The position numbers and the translations under genes are program-made. Of a stretch of 64,000 bases of DNA, positions 43,539 through 52,581 are shown in pieces (the first letter of the stretch is position 1; every line of letters begins with the position of its first letter). The DNA lies in NCBI RefSeq assembly GCF_022179285.1, contig NZ_BPQO01000003.1, positions 248,001 to 312,000 on the forward strand, given 5' to 3'. The notes under the pieces were generated by a model, which saw nothing but the letters and a program-made list of their open reading frames with translations, did not search any database and was not told where the DNA came from. The stretch is from Methylobacterium hispanicum. GTDB lineage: Bacteria > Pseudomonadota > Alphaproteobacteria > Rhizobiales > Beijerinckiaceae.

Positions 43539-45062
43539 ATGCGGCGGCCCGCCGCCATCGATCCCCGGATCAGCCTCGCGGCCGATCCCGCCTATGCCGG
43601 CCTCAAGGCGCGCATCATCGCGCGCACGGGCCACCACTACTACGCCGACAAGGACGATCTGCTCTCCGACCGCCTGCGCCGCCGCTTCCGGGCGCTGGGC
43701 GTCGCCGATGCCGCCGCCTACGCGGCCCTCTTGGAGCGGTCGCCGGAGGAGTGGACGGCGCTGGAAGCCGAGATCACCATCGGAGAGACCTTCTTCTTCC
43801 GCTACGCCGAGCAGTTCGCCGCGCTCCGCGAGACAATCCTGCCGGACCTCCTCGCCGCCCGCGCGGCCGAGCGCTCCCTGCGGATCTGGAGCGCGGGCTG
43901 CTCGACCGGGGCCGAGCCCTACTCGCTGGCGATCCTGGTGCACGAGCTGCTGGGGCGGGCGCTGCCCGACTGGCAGGTCACGATCCTCGGCACCGACATC
44001 AGCGCGGCCGCACTCGCCACCGCGCGCGCCGCCGCGTACGGGCGCTGGGCCCTGCGCACCTCGCCGCCCGAGGAGCGGATGCGCTACTTCCGCGCCGTGC
44101 CGCCCCAGCCCGGCGCGGCGCGCGAGGGCGGCTACGCCCTGCGCGAGACCTACCGCCGGATGGTGCGCTTCGAGCGGCGCAACCTGCTCGAACTCGTCGG
44201 GGGCGGGGCACCCCCGCATCTCGACGGCTTCGACCTGATCCTCTGCCGCAACGTGCTGATCTACTTCGAGGCCGAGACCGTGGCGGCGCTGATGCGCGCC
44301 TTCGGGGCGCGCCTGCGCGACCGCGGCTGGCTGCTGATCGGCCATGCCGAGCCGAACCCCGCCTTCGCGGGCTGGCTCGACGCGGTGAGCCTGCCCGGCA
44401 CCGTCGCCTATCGCCGGCCGGGCGAGGCGCCGCCCGCGGAGGCGCGGCCGCCCCGGGCAGCCCCTCCCGGACCCTGGCAGCCCCCGACCCTGCCGGAGCT
44501 GCCGCCGGCGCGGCGGGAGCCGATCCCCGAGCCGGTCTCCGGGCCGATCTCCGAACTGGGTTCCGAGCCGACCGCCCCGCCGGACGAGCCCGCCCCGCCG
44601 CCTGGACCCGCCGAGGCGCTCCCGCCCGAGGGCAAGGAGTCCGGGCCGGATCCCGCTCCGGACCCCGAGGCGGCGCTGGCCGAGATCCGGGCGCGCGCCG
44701 ACGCGGGCGAGAGCGGCGCGGCCTGGCGCGCGCTGCGGGCGGCGCTCGCCGCGCGCCCGACCGACCCGACCTTGCGCTTCTACGAGGGGCTGATCGCGGC
44801 GAGCCTCGGCCGCGAGGCCGAGGCCGAGCGCGCCTTCCGGGCGGCGCTCTATCTCGATCCGGGCTTCGTCATGGCCCACCACCATCTCGGCCTGCTGCTC
44901 GCGGGCCTGGGGCGGACCGAGGCGGCGCGCCGGGCCCTCGACAACGCGCTGCGGCTGAGCCAAGCCCTGCCGCCGGAGACGGTGCTCCGCGAGGGTGACG
45001 GCGCGACCGCCGCCGAGATCGCGGCCGGCGCGCGCGCGGCGCGGGACGGCATCGGGCGATGA
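43539..45062 (+). CDS. cheR: CheR-type methyltransferase with C-terminal TPR (WspC-like)
   Basis: 507 residues. CheR N-terminal helices (about 10-75) and the SAM-binding methyltransferase core (IWSAGCSTGAEPYSLAI near 115; ILGTDISAAALATARA; LILCRNVLIYF near 235) are followed by a Pro/Glu-rich linker (about 290-380) and two tetratricopeptide-like repeats (about 410-480, SLGREAEAERAFRAALYLDPGFVMAHHHLG). The CheR-linker-TPR plan is that of WspC/FrzF. It methylates glutamates on the receptor. Confidence 0.92.
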   Translation: MRRPAAIDPRISLAADPAYAGLKARIIARTGHHYYADKDDLLSDRLRRRFRALGVADAAAYAALLERSPEEWTALEAEITIGETFFFRYAEQFAALRETILPDLLAARAAERSLRIWSAGCSTGAEPYSLAILVHELLGRALPDWQVTILGTDISAAALATARAAAYGRWALRTSPPEERMRYFRAVPPQPGAAREGGYALRETYRRMVRFERRNLLELVGGGAPPHLDGFDLILCRNVLIYFEAETVAALMRAFGARLRDRGWLLIGHAEPNPAFAGWLDAVSLPGTVAYRRPGEAPPAEARPPRAAPPGPWQPPTLPELPPARREPIPEPVSGPISELGSEPTAPPDEPAPPPGPAEALPPEGKESGPDPAPDPEAALAEIRARADAGESGAAWRALRAALAARPTDPTLRFYEGLIAASLGREAEAERAFRAALYLDPGFVMAHHHLGLLLAGLGRTEAARRALDNALRLSQALPPETVLREGDGATAAEIAAGARAARDGIGR

Positions 45063-45670
45063 ACGAGGGGGACCCGCGTGGCCCCGGGGCGGTGAGGGAG
45101 AGCGCCGGCACGATGCCGATCAGAACGGCGAACGAGACCGCGGAGCGGGCCCGTGCCCTGCGCGCCGCCCGCACCGAGGCCCTGGCCCGGCGGGGGCTCG
45201 GCCGGGCCGAGGCCGGCGCCCGCCGCGCCTACCTCGTCTGCGCCTGCGGCGCGGAGCGCTACGGCCTGCCGCTCGCGGAGGCGGCCGGCGTCCTGCCGAT
45301 GCGCCCCTGCACGCCGGTGCCCGGCGCGGTGCCGGCGCTCCTCGGCCTCGCGGCGGTCTCGGGCCGCATCGTCAGCGTGCTCGACCTCGCCCGCGCGCTG
45401 GGCCGTCCCGGTCCGGGCGCCGCCCCCGGCGGCCACCTCGTCGCCCTGCGCACCGGGACGGTGCCCGTCGCCCTCGCGGTCGATCGCGTGATCGGCGTCG
45501 TCGAGATCGACGCGGAACCGGCCTCCGCCGGCCCCGAGGCCGACCCGTCGCATCCGCCCTCGGGCGGGATGGGCGCCGCCGCCGTTTCGGGCTATGCCCC
45601 CGCCGGGTCCGAGGGCGGCGACTTCGTCGTCCTCGACCTGCCGCGCCTCCTGCGGCGCGCCCTTCCCTGA
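45059..45670 (+). CDS. cheW: CheW-like adaptor (second, WspD-like)
   Basis: 203 residues; start overlaps the cheR stop by four bases (ATGA). An N-terminal extension (about 1-50) rich in Arg/Ala precedes the CheW domain (AYLVCACGAERYGLPLAEAAGVL, VPALLGLAAVSGRIVSVLDLARAL, ALAVDRVIGVVEI). A long loop (about 155-190) interrupts the domain before VVLDLPRLLR. Two CheW proteins flanking cheR is the Wsp layout. Confidence 0.85.
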   Translation: MNEGDPRGPGAVRESAGTMPIRTANETAERARALRAARTEALARRGLGRAEAGARRAYLVCACGAERYGLPLAEAAGVLPMRPCTPVPGAVPALLGLAAVSGRIVSVLDLARALGRPGPGAAPGGHLVALRTGTVPVALAVDRVIGVVEIDAEPASAGPEADPSHPPSGGMGAAAVSGYAPAGSEGGDFVVLDLPRLLRRALP

Positions 45671-45704
45671 CGCCAGAGGCCGCCCGGCCCCGGAGCAAGC
45701 CGCC

Positions 45705-47384
45705 TTGACCTCGCTGTCGCTCTCGATCGGAAAACGGATCCTGCTCGGCTTCGTCGCCATCACGGTGGTGATCGTCGCCATGGGCCTCTACGCCATCGGC
45801 CAGATCGGCGCGGTGCGCGAGGCGACCGACGCGATCGTCGCCCGCGACCTCATGGTGGCGCGCCAGCTCGACGAACTGGCCAACAGGGCGCGCGACATGG
45901 GCCTCCAGCGCCGCAACGCGGTGATTGCCGTGCTCTCGCGCGAGACCGACGCGCAGGTGATCAACCGGGCGCTCGACGGCTGGCGCACCGCGGCGGGCGA
46001 GGCCGACGCGCTGCTGGCCGCCCTGATCCGCTCCTCGAACAGCTACGCGGAATCGGCCTTCACGCCCGCCCGGGCCGCGATCTGGAAGCGCCTCGCGCTC
46101 GGCGCCGCCGACACCGCCAGCCTGTTCCGCCAGCTGCGCACCGCCAGCGAGGCGCAGGTCGCCGCGATCACCGCCCGCGACGCCGCCGCGATCGAGGCGC
46201 GCAACCCCGACATCAACGGCATCCAGGAGAGCGTGCTGCGCGGCGTCGAGCAGAACCGCAACGTCCTCGACGAGGGCATCGCCGCGGGCCAGCGCACCGT
46301 GCAGGGCATCTACGAGGCGAGCCGCCTGTCGATCCTGGGCACGCTCGCCGCCTGCGCCCTGCTCAGCATCCTCGTGACCATCCTGATCAGCCGGGCCGTG
46401 GTCCGGCCGCTGGAGCGGGTGATGGGCTTCGTCGAGCGCGTCGGCTCGGGCGACCTCTCGGGCGAGCTGCCGGCCCAGGGCGGCGACGAGATCGCCCGCC
46501 TCAGCCGGACGCTCAACCAGATGGTGGGGGGGCTGGCCGAGCTCGCCCGCACCAACCGGGCCGCGACCGCCGACCTGAACGCGGCGGCCGCCGAGATCCG
46601 CGCCTCCGCGCAGGAGCAGGCGGCCTCCGTCGAGGAGCAGTTCGCCGCCGTGCAGGAGACCGCCGCGACGGTCGACGAGATCACCCATTCGGGCGCCCAG
46701 ATCTCGAAGCGGGCCGGCGAGGTCATCGCCACCGCCCAGGCCACCGCCCAGACCTCCCGCCAAGGCCTGCGGGCGGTGGCCGACACCGCCAAGGCGATGG
46801 ACGCGATCCGCGAGCAGGCGGAGGCGGTGGCCGGCAACATCGTCGCCCTGTCCGAGAAGACCCAGGTGATCGGCGACATCATCGAGACGGTCAACGACAT
46901 CTCGGAGCGCACGCACCTGCTGGCGCTCAACGCCGCCATCGAGGCGGCGGCGGCGGGCGAAGGGGGGCGCAGCTTCGCGGTGGTGGCCGCCGAGATGAAG
47001 CAGCTCGCCGACCAGGCCAAGGCCGCCACCGTGCAGGTGCGCGGCATCCTCGGCGAGATCCAGCGGGGCATCAACACCTCGGTCATGCTCACCGAGGAGG
47101 CGGTCAAGCGCGCCGCCACCGGCAAGGCGCGCTCGGACACGACGCACCGCACGATCGAGGAGATCTCGGCGCGCGTCGAGGAGAACGTCCAGACCTTCCA
47201 GCAGATCGTGGCCTCCACCAACCAGCAGCAGCTCGGCATCGAGCAGGTGATGGGCGCGCTCCAGAACATCCGGCAGGCGAGCCAGCAGACGGCGGCCGGC
47301 ACCCGCGAGGTCGAGGCGGCGTCTGCCAACCTCACGGAGCTGGCCCAGGCCCTGATGGCGCTCGCCGAGCGCTACCGGCACTAG
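45705..47384 (+). CDS. Methyl-accepting chemotaxis protein
   Basis: 559 residues from a TTG. Membrane helix 1 about 9-30 (RILLGFVAITVVIVAMGLYA), a four-helix-type periplasmic sensor about 31-205 and helix 2 about 207-230 (ILGTLAACALLSILVTILI). HAMP follows (RAVVRPLERVMGFVERVGSG), then the signalling hairpin with tip ISERTHLLALNAAIEAAAAGEGGRSF. The tip has AAAAGEGGRSF where flagellar-type receptors have ARAGExGRGF, which fits the Wsp/ACF class. No C-terminal CheR/CheB tether pentapeptide is present. Ligand unknown. Confidence 0.9.
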   Translation: MTSLSLSIGKRILLGFVAITVVIVAMGLYAIGQIGAVREATDAIVARDLMVARQLDELANRARDMGLQRRNAVIAVLSRETDAQVINRALDGWRTAAGEADALLAALIRSSNSYAESAFTPARAAIWKRLALGAADTASLFRQLRTASEAQVAAITARDAAAIEARNPDINGIQESVLRGVEQNRNVLDEGIAAGQRTVQGIYEASRLSILGTLAACALLSILVTILISRAVVRPLERVMGFVERVGSGDLSGELPAQGGDEIARLSRTLNQMVGGLAELARTNRAATADLNAAAAEIRASAQEQAASVEEQFAAVQETAATVDEITHSGAQISKRAGEVIATAQATAQTSRQGLRAVADTAKAMDAIREQAEAVAGNIVALSEKTQVIGDIIETVNDISERTHLLALNAAIEAAAAGEGGRSFAVVAAEMKQLADQAKAATVQVRGILGEIQRGINTSVMLTEEAVKRAATGKARSDTTHRTIEEISARVEENVQTFQQIVASTNQQQLGIEQVMGALQNIRQASQQTAAGTREVEAASANLTELAQALMALAERYRH

Positions 47385-47399
47385 GCCCGGGCTCCCGCC

Positions 47400-49715
47400 T
47401 TGGCCGACATCCGCCAACTCCTGCTCGCCGCCTTCGAGGTCGAGCACCGCGAGCACATCGAGGCGATCCGCGCCGCGCTCGGCGCCGTCGCCTCCGACCG
47501 GGCGCCGGACTGGAACGACATCTTCCGCCGGGCCCACAGCCTGAAGGGCGCCTCGCGCGCCGTCGACCTGCCGGCCGTCGAGGCGCTGGCGCACCGTCTG
47601 GAGACCCTGTTCGAGCGGGTCAGCACCGGCGCGCCCCTCGGGCGCGAGGCGGCCAACGCGACGCATCTCGCCCTCGACCGGATCGAGGCCTACGTCGCCG
47701 CCATCAAGGAGGCGCCGGACGCGGCCATGCCGGGCGACGCGCTGGTCGCGCTCGACCGGTGCCTCGACCCGACCCGGCCGGAGGCGCCCGCGGCGGCCGC
47801 CGAGACGCGAGCCGCACCCGCCGCGGCGCCGACCGAGACTCCCGCCCCGGTATCCCGGTCCTCCGCCGGGTCGTCCGCGGAATCCCCGGCCGAGCCCGCG
47901 CCGAAGCCCGCGGCTCCGGCCGAGCCGGCGCCGGAGACGGCCCAGACGATCCTGCGCGTGCCGGCCGAGACCGTGGCGGCCCTGTCCCGGGCGAGCCACG
48001 ACCTCACCGGCGCGCTCGGCGGCGCCCCGGTGGCCGAGGGCCTCGCCCGCATCGCCCGCGCCTGCACCGACCTGCGCCGCCGGGTCGGAGGCTTGGCGGG
48101 GGTGGCACAGGCCGCCGACGAGGCCTCCGTCGAGACCGCCAGGGCGGAGCTGCGCGGCCTCGACACGGCGCTCGCGGCGCTGGCCCGCGAGGCCGGCGAC
48201 CTCGCCCGCCGCCACGCCGCCGCCGCCGCGACCCTCGACGGGGCCGCCGCCCGGGTGCGCGCGGAGGCCGAGCGGCTCGCCCTCGTCCCGGCCGAGACCG
48301 TGCTCGGCCTCCTTGCCCGGACCCTGCGCGAGACCGCGCGCGAGCAGGGCCGCGACGTCGCGGTCACCTCCCGCGGCCTCGACGTGCCGGTCGATCGCGC
48401 CGTGCTGCAGAGCCTCAAGGACCCGGTCCTGCACGCCCTGCGCAATGCCCTGAGCCACGGTTGGGAGCCGCCGGAGGTCCGCGCCGCCGCGGGCAAGCCC
48501 GAGGCGCTGCAGATCGGCCTGGAGGTGGCGCTCCGGGGCGGCCGGCTCCTCGTGACGGTCTGGGACGACGGGCGGGGCCCGGACCTCGCGGCGATCGCCG
48601 CCCAGGGCCGCCGTCGCGGCCTCCTCGCTGACGGCGAGGCGCCGGAGCCCGACGCGCTCCTCGCCCTGGTCTTCGAGCCGGGCTTCTCGACGGCGGCCAG
48701 CGTCGACACCCTGGCGGGGCGCGGCTTCGGCCTCTCGGTCGTGGCGGATGCCGCCCGTGCCCTCCAGGGCGGCGTGCGCCTCGCGCCCCGCGCCCCGCAC
48801 GGCAGCCAGCTCGTGCTGAGCCTGCCGCTCGCCGCCTCCCGGCGCAGCCTGCTCCTCGTCGAGGCGGCGGGCGCCACCTACGCCCTGCCGGGCGCGGGCG
48901 TGGCGCGCCTGCTGCGGGTCGAGCGCGCCGGCCTGCCCCACGCCATGGGGCGCCCCGTGCTGCGCGTGGCGGACGCGGAGGGCGAGGCGGAGGCGAGCCT
49001 GCCGGTGGCGGTGCTCTCCGACCTGCTCGGCCTGCCGGCGGCCGCGCCCGCCCAGACCCTCACCGCGGTGCTGCTGCGGGCGGGCGGCGCCCGCCTCGCC
49101 CTCGCGGTCGAGCGGCTGCACGACGTGCGCACGCTCCTCGTCCTGCCGGTGCCGCCGGTGGGCGCCGACCCCGACCTCGTCGCCGGCACCGCGATCCTGC
49201 CCGGCGACGTGCCGGTGCTGGTGCTGGACCCGGAGGGGCTGGCCGCCCGCGCGGACGGCGCCCCCGCCGGGCGGGATGGCGGATCCGCGACCGAAGGGGA
49301 CAGCGCGGCCGTCGGAACCGGGCCGGAATCGCGACGTTCGATGGTGCGCGCGACGATTCTCGTCGTCGATGATTCCATCACCACCCGCACCCTGGAGAAA
49401 GGCATCTTGGAAGCGGCCGGCTACCGCGTGGTCGTCTGCGTGGACGGACAGGACGCCCTCGACCGGCTGCGCGCCGAGATCGAGCCGGTCGATCTCGTCC
49501 TCGCCGACGTGGAGATGCCCCGCCTCGACGGGTTCGGCCTGCTGCGGGCGCTCAGGGCGGACGAGCGCTTCCGCCGCCTGCCGGCCGTGCTGATGACCTC
49601 GCGCGGCGACCCCGAGGACGTCGCCCGCGGCCTCGAACTCGGCGCCGACGCCTACCTGACCAAGCAGGCGTTCGACCAGCGCGGGCTCCTCGACACGATC
49701 GGGCGCCTGCTGTGA
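47400..49715 (+). CDS. cheA: Hybrid CheA histidine kinase with C-terminal receiver (WspE-like)
   Basis: 771 residues from a TTG. Hpt domain with H46 (RRAHSLKGASRAVDLPAVEAL); Pro/Ala linker (about 125-180); dimerisation helices; ATPase with LHALRNALSHGWE (N box), DDGRGPD (G1) and GRGFGLSVV (G2); CheW-like domain (about 485-610); receiver with ILVVDDSITTRTL and phospho-acceptor Asp in LVLADVEMPRLDG. No P2 (CheY-binding) domain is seen. The receiver fusion is as in WspE and can act as phosphate sink or relay. Confidence 0.92.
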   Translation: MADIRQLLLAAFEVEHREHIEAIRAALGAVASDRAPDWNDIFRRAHSLKGASRAVDLPAVEALAHRLETLFERVSTGAPLGREAANATHLALDRIEAYVAAIKEAPDAAMPGDALVALDRCLDPTRPEAPAAAAETRAAPAAAPTETPAPVSRSSAGSSAESPAEPAPKPAAPAEPAPETAQTILRVPAETVAALSRASHDLTGALGGAPVAEGLARIARACTDLRRRVGGLAGVAQAADEASVETARAELRGLDTALAALAREAGDLARRHAAAAATLDGAAARVRAEAERLALVPAETVLGLLARTLRETAREQGRDVAVTSRGLDVPVDRAVLQSLKDPVLHALRNALSHGWEPPEVRAAAGKPEALQIGLEVALRGGRLLVTVWDDGRGPDLAAIAAQGRRRGLLADGEAPEPDALLALVFEPGFSTAASVDTLAGRGFGLSVVADAARALQGGVRLAPRAPHGSQLVLSLPLAASRRSLLLVEAAGATYALPGAGVARLLRVERAGLPHAMGRPVLRVADAEGEAEASLPVAVLSDLLGLPAAAPAQTLTAVLLRAGGARLALAVERLHDVRTLLVLPVPPVGADPDLVAGTAILPGDVPVLVLDPEGLAARADGAPAGRDGGSATEGDSAAVGTGPESRRSMVRATILVVDDSITTRTLEKGILEAAGYRVVVCVDGQDALDRLRAEIEPVDLVLADVEMPRLDGFGLLRALRADERFRRLPAVLMTSRGDPEDVARGLELGADAYLTKQAFDQRGLLDTIGRLL

Positions 49716-50803
49716 GCGGGGCCGCCGGGGCGCCGCAGGGCGGGCGCGTGCGGGTGATGCTGGTCGAGGACAGCCTCGTGGTGCGCGAGCTCCTGCGCCA
49801 CATCGTCTCCCGCGACCCGCGCCTGGAGATCGTCGCCGCCGTCTCCTCCGGCGAGGAGGCGCTGACGATGATCGACGTCGTGCGCCCCGACGTGATCTCG
49901 ATGGACATCCGGCTCCCCGGCATCGACGGGCTGGAGACCACCCGGCGCATCATGACCGAGCACCCGACGCCGATCGTCGTGGTGGCCGACGCGGTCGAGG
50001 ATTCCTCGCTGCGCATCTCGATGAACGCGCTGCGCGCCGGTGCCCTCTCGGTCGTCGAGAAGCCGGTGGCGACCACGAACGCGGGCTACGAGGGCGTCGC
50101 GGGCGAGATCTGCACGCAGCTCCGGATCATGGCTCAGGTTCCGGTGATCCGGCGCCGGCCGATCGGGACCGAGTGGGCCGGGCGCGGGCCGGCCGCGCGC
50201 CCAAGCGCCGCGACGGCCGGCCTGCAGGCGCCGACGGTGCTCGGTATCGCGGCCTCGACCGGCGGGCCCCCGGCGCTCGCCCGGGTGCTCGGTGCGCTCC
50301 CCGCCGACTTCCCCCTCCCCGTCCTCCTCGTCCAGCACATGGGCGCGGCCTTCATGGAGGGCTTCGCGAGCTGGCTCGACGGCGTCGTGCCGATGGCGGT
50401 CGGCATCGCCCGCGACGGCGAGCAGGCCAGGGCGGGCCGGGTCTACGTGGCGCCCGGCGACCGCCACCTCGAACTCGGCCCCAACCGGAGCCTTCGCATC
50501 CTCGATACCGCCCCGGTCTCGGGCCAGCGCCCGGCCGCGACCGTGCTGTTTCGCGCGATGGCCCGGCAATGCGGCGCCTCCGGCATCGGCGTGCTGCTCA
50601 CCGGCATGGGCGAGGACGGGGCGCTCGGCCTCCTCGACATGCAGGCGGCCGGCGCCCAGACCATCGCCGAGCACGAGAGCACCGCGGTCGTCTACGGCAT
50701 GCCGGCGGCCGCGGTGCGGCTCGGCGCGGCCCGCAGCGTGCTGCCCCTCGACCGGGTCGCGGGCCAGATCCTGCGCCTCGTCGATCCCGAGGCCGCCCCG
50801 TGA
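49712..50803 (+). CDS. cheB: CheB protein-glutamate methylesterase
   Basis: 363 residues; GTG start overlapping the cheA stop (GTGA). Receiver (about 13-130: VMLVEDSLVVRELLRHIVSR, ISMDIRLPGIDG, VEKPV) followed by the methylesterase with catalytic S182 (IAASTGGPPALA), H (LLVQHMGAAF) and D (LTGMGEDGALGL). It removes receptor methyl groups when phosphorylated by CheA. Confidence 0.93.
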   Translation: MSGAAGAPQGGRVRVMLVEDSLVVRELLRHIVSRDPRLEIVAAVSSGEEALTMIDVVRPDVISMDIRLPGIDGLETTRRIMTEHPTPIVVVADAVEDSSLRISMNALRAGALSVVEKPVATTNAGYEGVAGEICTQLRIMAQVPVIRRRPIGTEWAGRGPAARPSAATAGLQAPTVLGIAASTGGPPALARVLGALPADFPLPVLLVQHMGAAFMEGFASWLDGVVPMAVGIARDGEQARAGRVYVAPGDRHLELGPNRSLRILDTAPVSGQRPAATVLFRAMARQCGASGIGVLLTGMGEDGALGLLDMQAAGAQTIAEHESTAVVYGMPAAAVRLGAARSVLPLDRVAGQILRLVDPEAAP

Positions 50804-52581
50804 GCGTCCCCGTGAGTGCTTCGCCCGAGGCGGCCCCCGAGCCAGGGCCCGCTCCCCACATCCTCCTGGTGGAGGATTCGGAGACGCAGGCGCTGGAGCT
50901 GCGCCTCCTTCTCGAACAGAACGGCTTCGCGGTCGCGCGGGCGGCGACGGCGGAGGCGGCCCTCGACCATCTCAATCGCGAGCTGCCCGACCTCGTGGTG
51001 GCCGACTACCACCTGCCGGGCATGAACGGCGACGAGCTGACCCGGCAGATGCGCCTGTCGCTGCGCACCCGGGCCCTGCCGCTGCTGATGCTGACCGGCG
51101 CCCGCGAGGGCGAGCGCCAGGGCCTGGAGAGCGGCGCCGACGCCTACGTCGCCAAGTCCGACGACCGCGACCTCCTGGTGCTGCGCATCCGCGCGCTGCT
51201 GCGCGAGCGCGGCAAGTCCGCGAGCGCCAAGTCCGTGACCGGCAAGTCCGCGACCGGGGAGGCCGTGGCCGGCGAGGCCCCGGGCGCCGCCGGGTTCCGC
51301 CGCGGGCGCGTCCTCGTCATCGACGGGAGCGCGACCTACCGCACCTTCCTCGCCGGCCTGCTCGGCCAGGAGGGCCACGCCGTGACCACGGCGGACGGGC
51401 CGGCGGACGCGCTCGCCGCCCTCGACCAGGAGGGCGAGCCCTTCGACTGCGTCACCCTCGACCTGCTGAGCCCGTCCTATGACGGGCTGGAGCTGTGCCG
51501 GGCGGTCGATGCGCGCCGCACCACCCGGGCGGACGGGGCGGGCTTCCACCTCGTCGGCATCTCGGGCTCGACCCCGGCCAAGGATTTTCTCGTCCGCGCC
51601 TACGCGGCCGGCGCCGACGACGTGGTGGCGAAATCCGACGCGGAGGTGCTGGCGCTCCGGGTGCGCGGCCTCGTGCGCCGCCGCCTGCTGGAGGAGGACG
51701 ACCGCCGCATCGCCGGCGCCTTCGGGGCCCGCGAGCGCGCCGTGGAGCGCGCCCGCGCCGAGGCCGAGGCGGCGGAAGCCCGCGCCAGCCTCGCCGACGC
51801 GCTGGAACAGGCCAACACCGACCTCGCCACGGCCAACCGCCGGCTGACCGAGGCGCAGGCCAAGCTCGTCCAGGCCGCCAAGATGGCCTCGCTCGGCGAG
51901 CTGGTCGCGGGCATCGCCCACGAGATCAACAACCCGCTGGCCTTCATCCTGGCCCACCAGGGCACGGTCGAGCGCCTGCTCGGCGAGCTGCCCGCGCCCG
52001 CCGACGAGCGCGGCGCGCGGGGCCTCGCCAAGGCTCGCGACCGGGTCGGCGCCATGCGGATGGGCCTGACCCGGATCCAGGATCTCGTCCTCAACCTGCG
52101 CAAGTTCTCGCGCCTCGACGAGGGCGAGCGGGCGCTCGTCAACGTGCCGGAGGCGATCGAGACCGTGCTGGCGCTGATCCAGCACAAGCTCGGGACCGGC
52201 ATCGGCGTGGAGCGCGACTTCGCCGGGCGGGCCGAGATCCGCTGCACCCCGGCGCTGCTCAACCAAGTGGTGATGAACATCCTCTCCAACGCCGCCGACG
52301 CGATGCCGGAGGGCGGCACCATCCGGATCGCCACCCAGTCGAGCGAGGAGACCGACGAGATCCGCATCAGCGACACCGGCCCCGGCATCCCGGAGGGCTT
52401 GCGCGAGAAGATCTTCGAGCCCTTCTTCACCACGAAGCCCGTCGGGTCCGGCACCGGACTCGGCCTCGCGATTGCCTACAGCGTCGTTCAGGCGCATAGC
52501 GGCGTCCTCAGCGTGGAGACGGCCCCCGGGGGTGGTGCCTGCTTCGTGATCGGGATCCCGCGGCAGGCTGTGGACGCATGA
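50800..52581 (+). CDS. Receiver-receiver-histidine kinase hybrid
   Basis: 593 residues; GTG start overlapping the cheB stop. Receiver 1 (about 20-135: ILLVEDSETQALEL, VVADYHLPGMNG, VAKSDDRD) and receiver 2 (about 168-290: VLVIDGSATYRTF, VTLDLLSPSYDG, VAKSDAEV; its first acidic pair is ID-G, so degenerate) precede a coiled coil (about 305-360) and a kinase with H374 (GIAHEINNPLAFILAHQ) and a full ATPase (NILSNAADAM, DTGPGIP, GTGLGLAIAYSV). No membrane helix, so it is cytosolic. The plan resembles CheS3 of the Rhodospirillum centenum Che3 cluster. Probably a target of CheA. Confidence 0.88.
   Translation: MSVPVSASPEAAPEPGPAPHILLVEDSETQALELRLLLEQNGFAVARAATAEAALDHLNRELPDLVVADYHLPGMNGDELTRQMRLSLRTRALPLLMLTGAREGERQGLESGADAYVAKSDDRDLLVLRIRALLRERGKSASAKSVTGKSATGEAVAGEAPGAAGFRRGRVLVIDGSATYRTFLAGLLGQEGHAVTTADGPADALAALDQEGEPFDCVTLDLLSPSYDGLELCRAVDARRTTRADGAGFHLVGISGSTPAKDFLVRAYAAGADDVVAKSDAEVLALRVRGLVRRRLLEEDDRRIAGAFGARERAVERARAEAEAAEARASLADALEQANTDLATANRRLTEAQAKLVQAAKMASLGELVAGIAHEINNPLAFILAHQGTVERLLGELPAPADERGARGLAKARDRVGAMRMGLTRIQDLVLNLRKFSRLDEGERALVNVPEAIETVLALIQHKLGTGIGVERDFAGRAEIRCTPALLNQVVMNILSNAADAMPEGGTIRIATQSSEETDEIRISDTGPGIPEGLREKIFEPFFTTKPVGSGTGLGLAIAYSVVQAHSGVLSVETAPGGGACFVIGIPRQAVDA

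Noticed and set aside
45372..49121. 1249-residue open frame antisense to the mcp-cheA region
   Set aside because: Arises because stop codons are rare in GC-rich antisense frames; the composition is repetitive and the sense strand encodes clear chemotaxis proteins.
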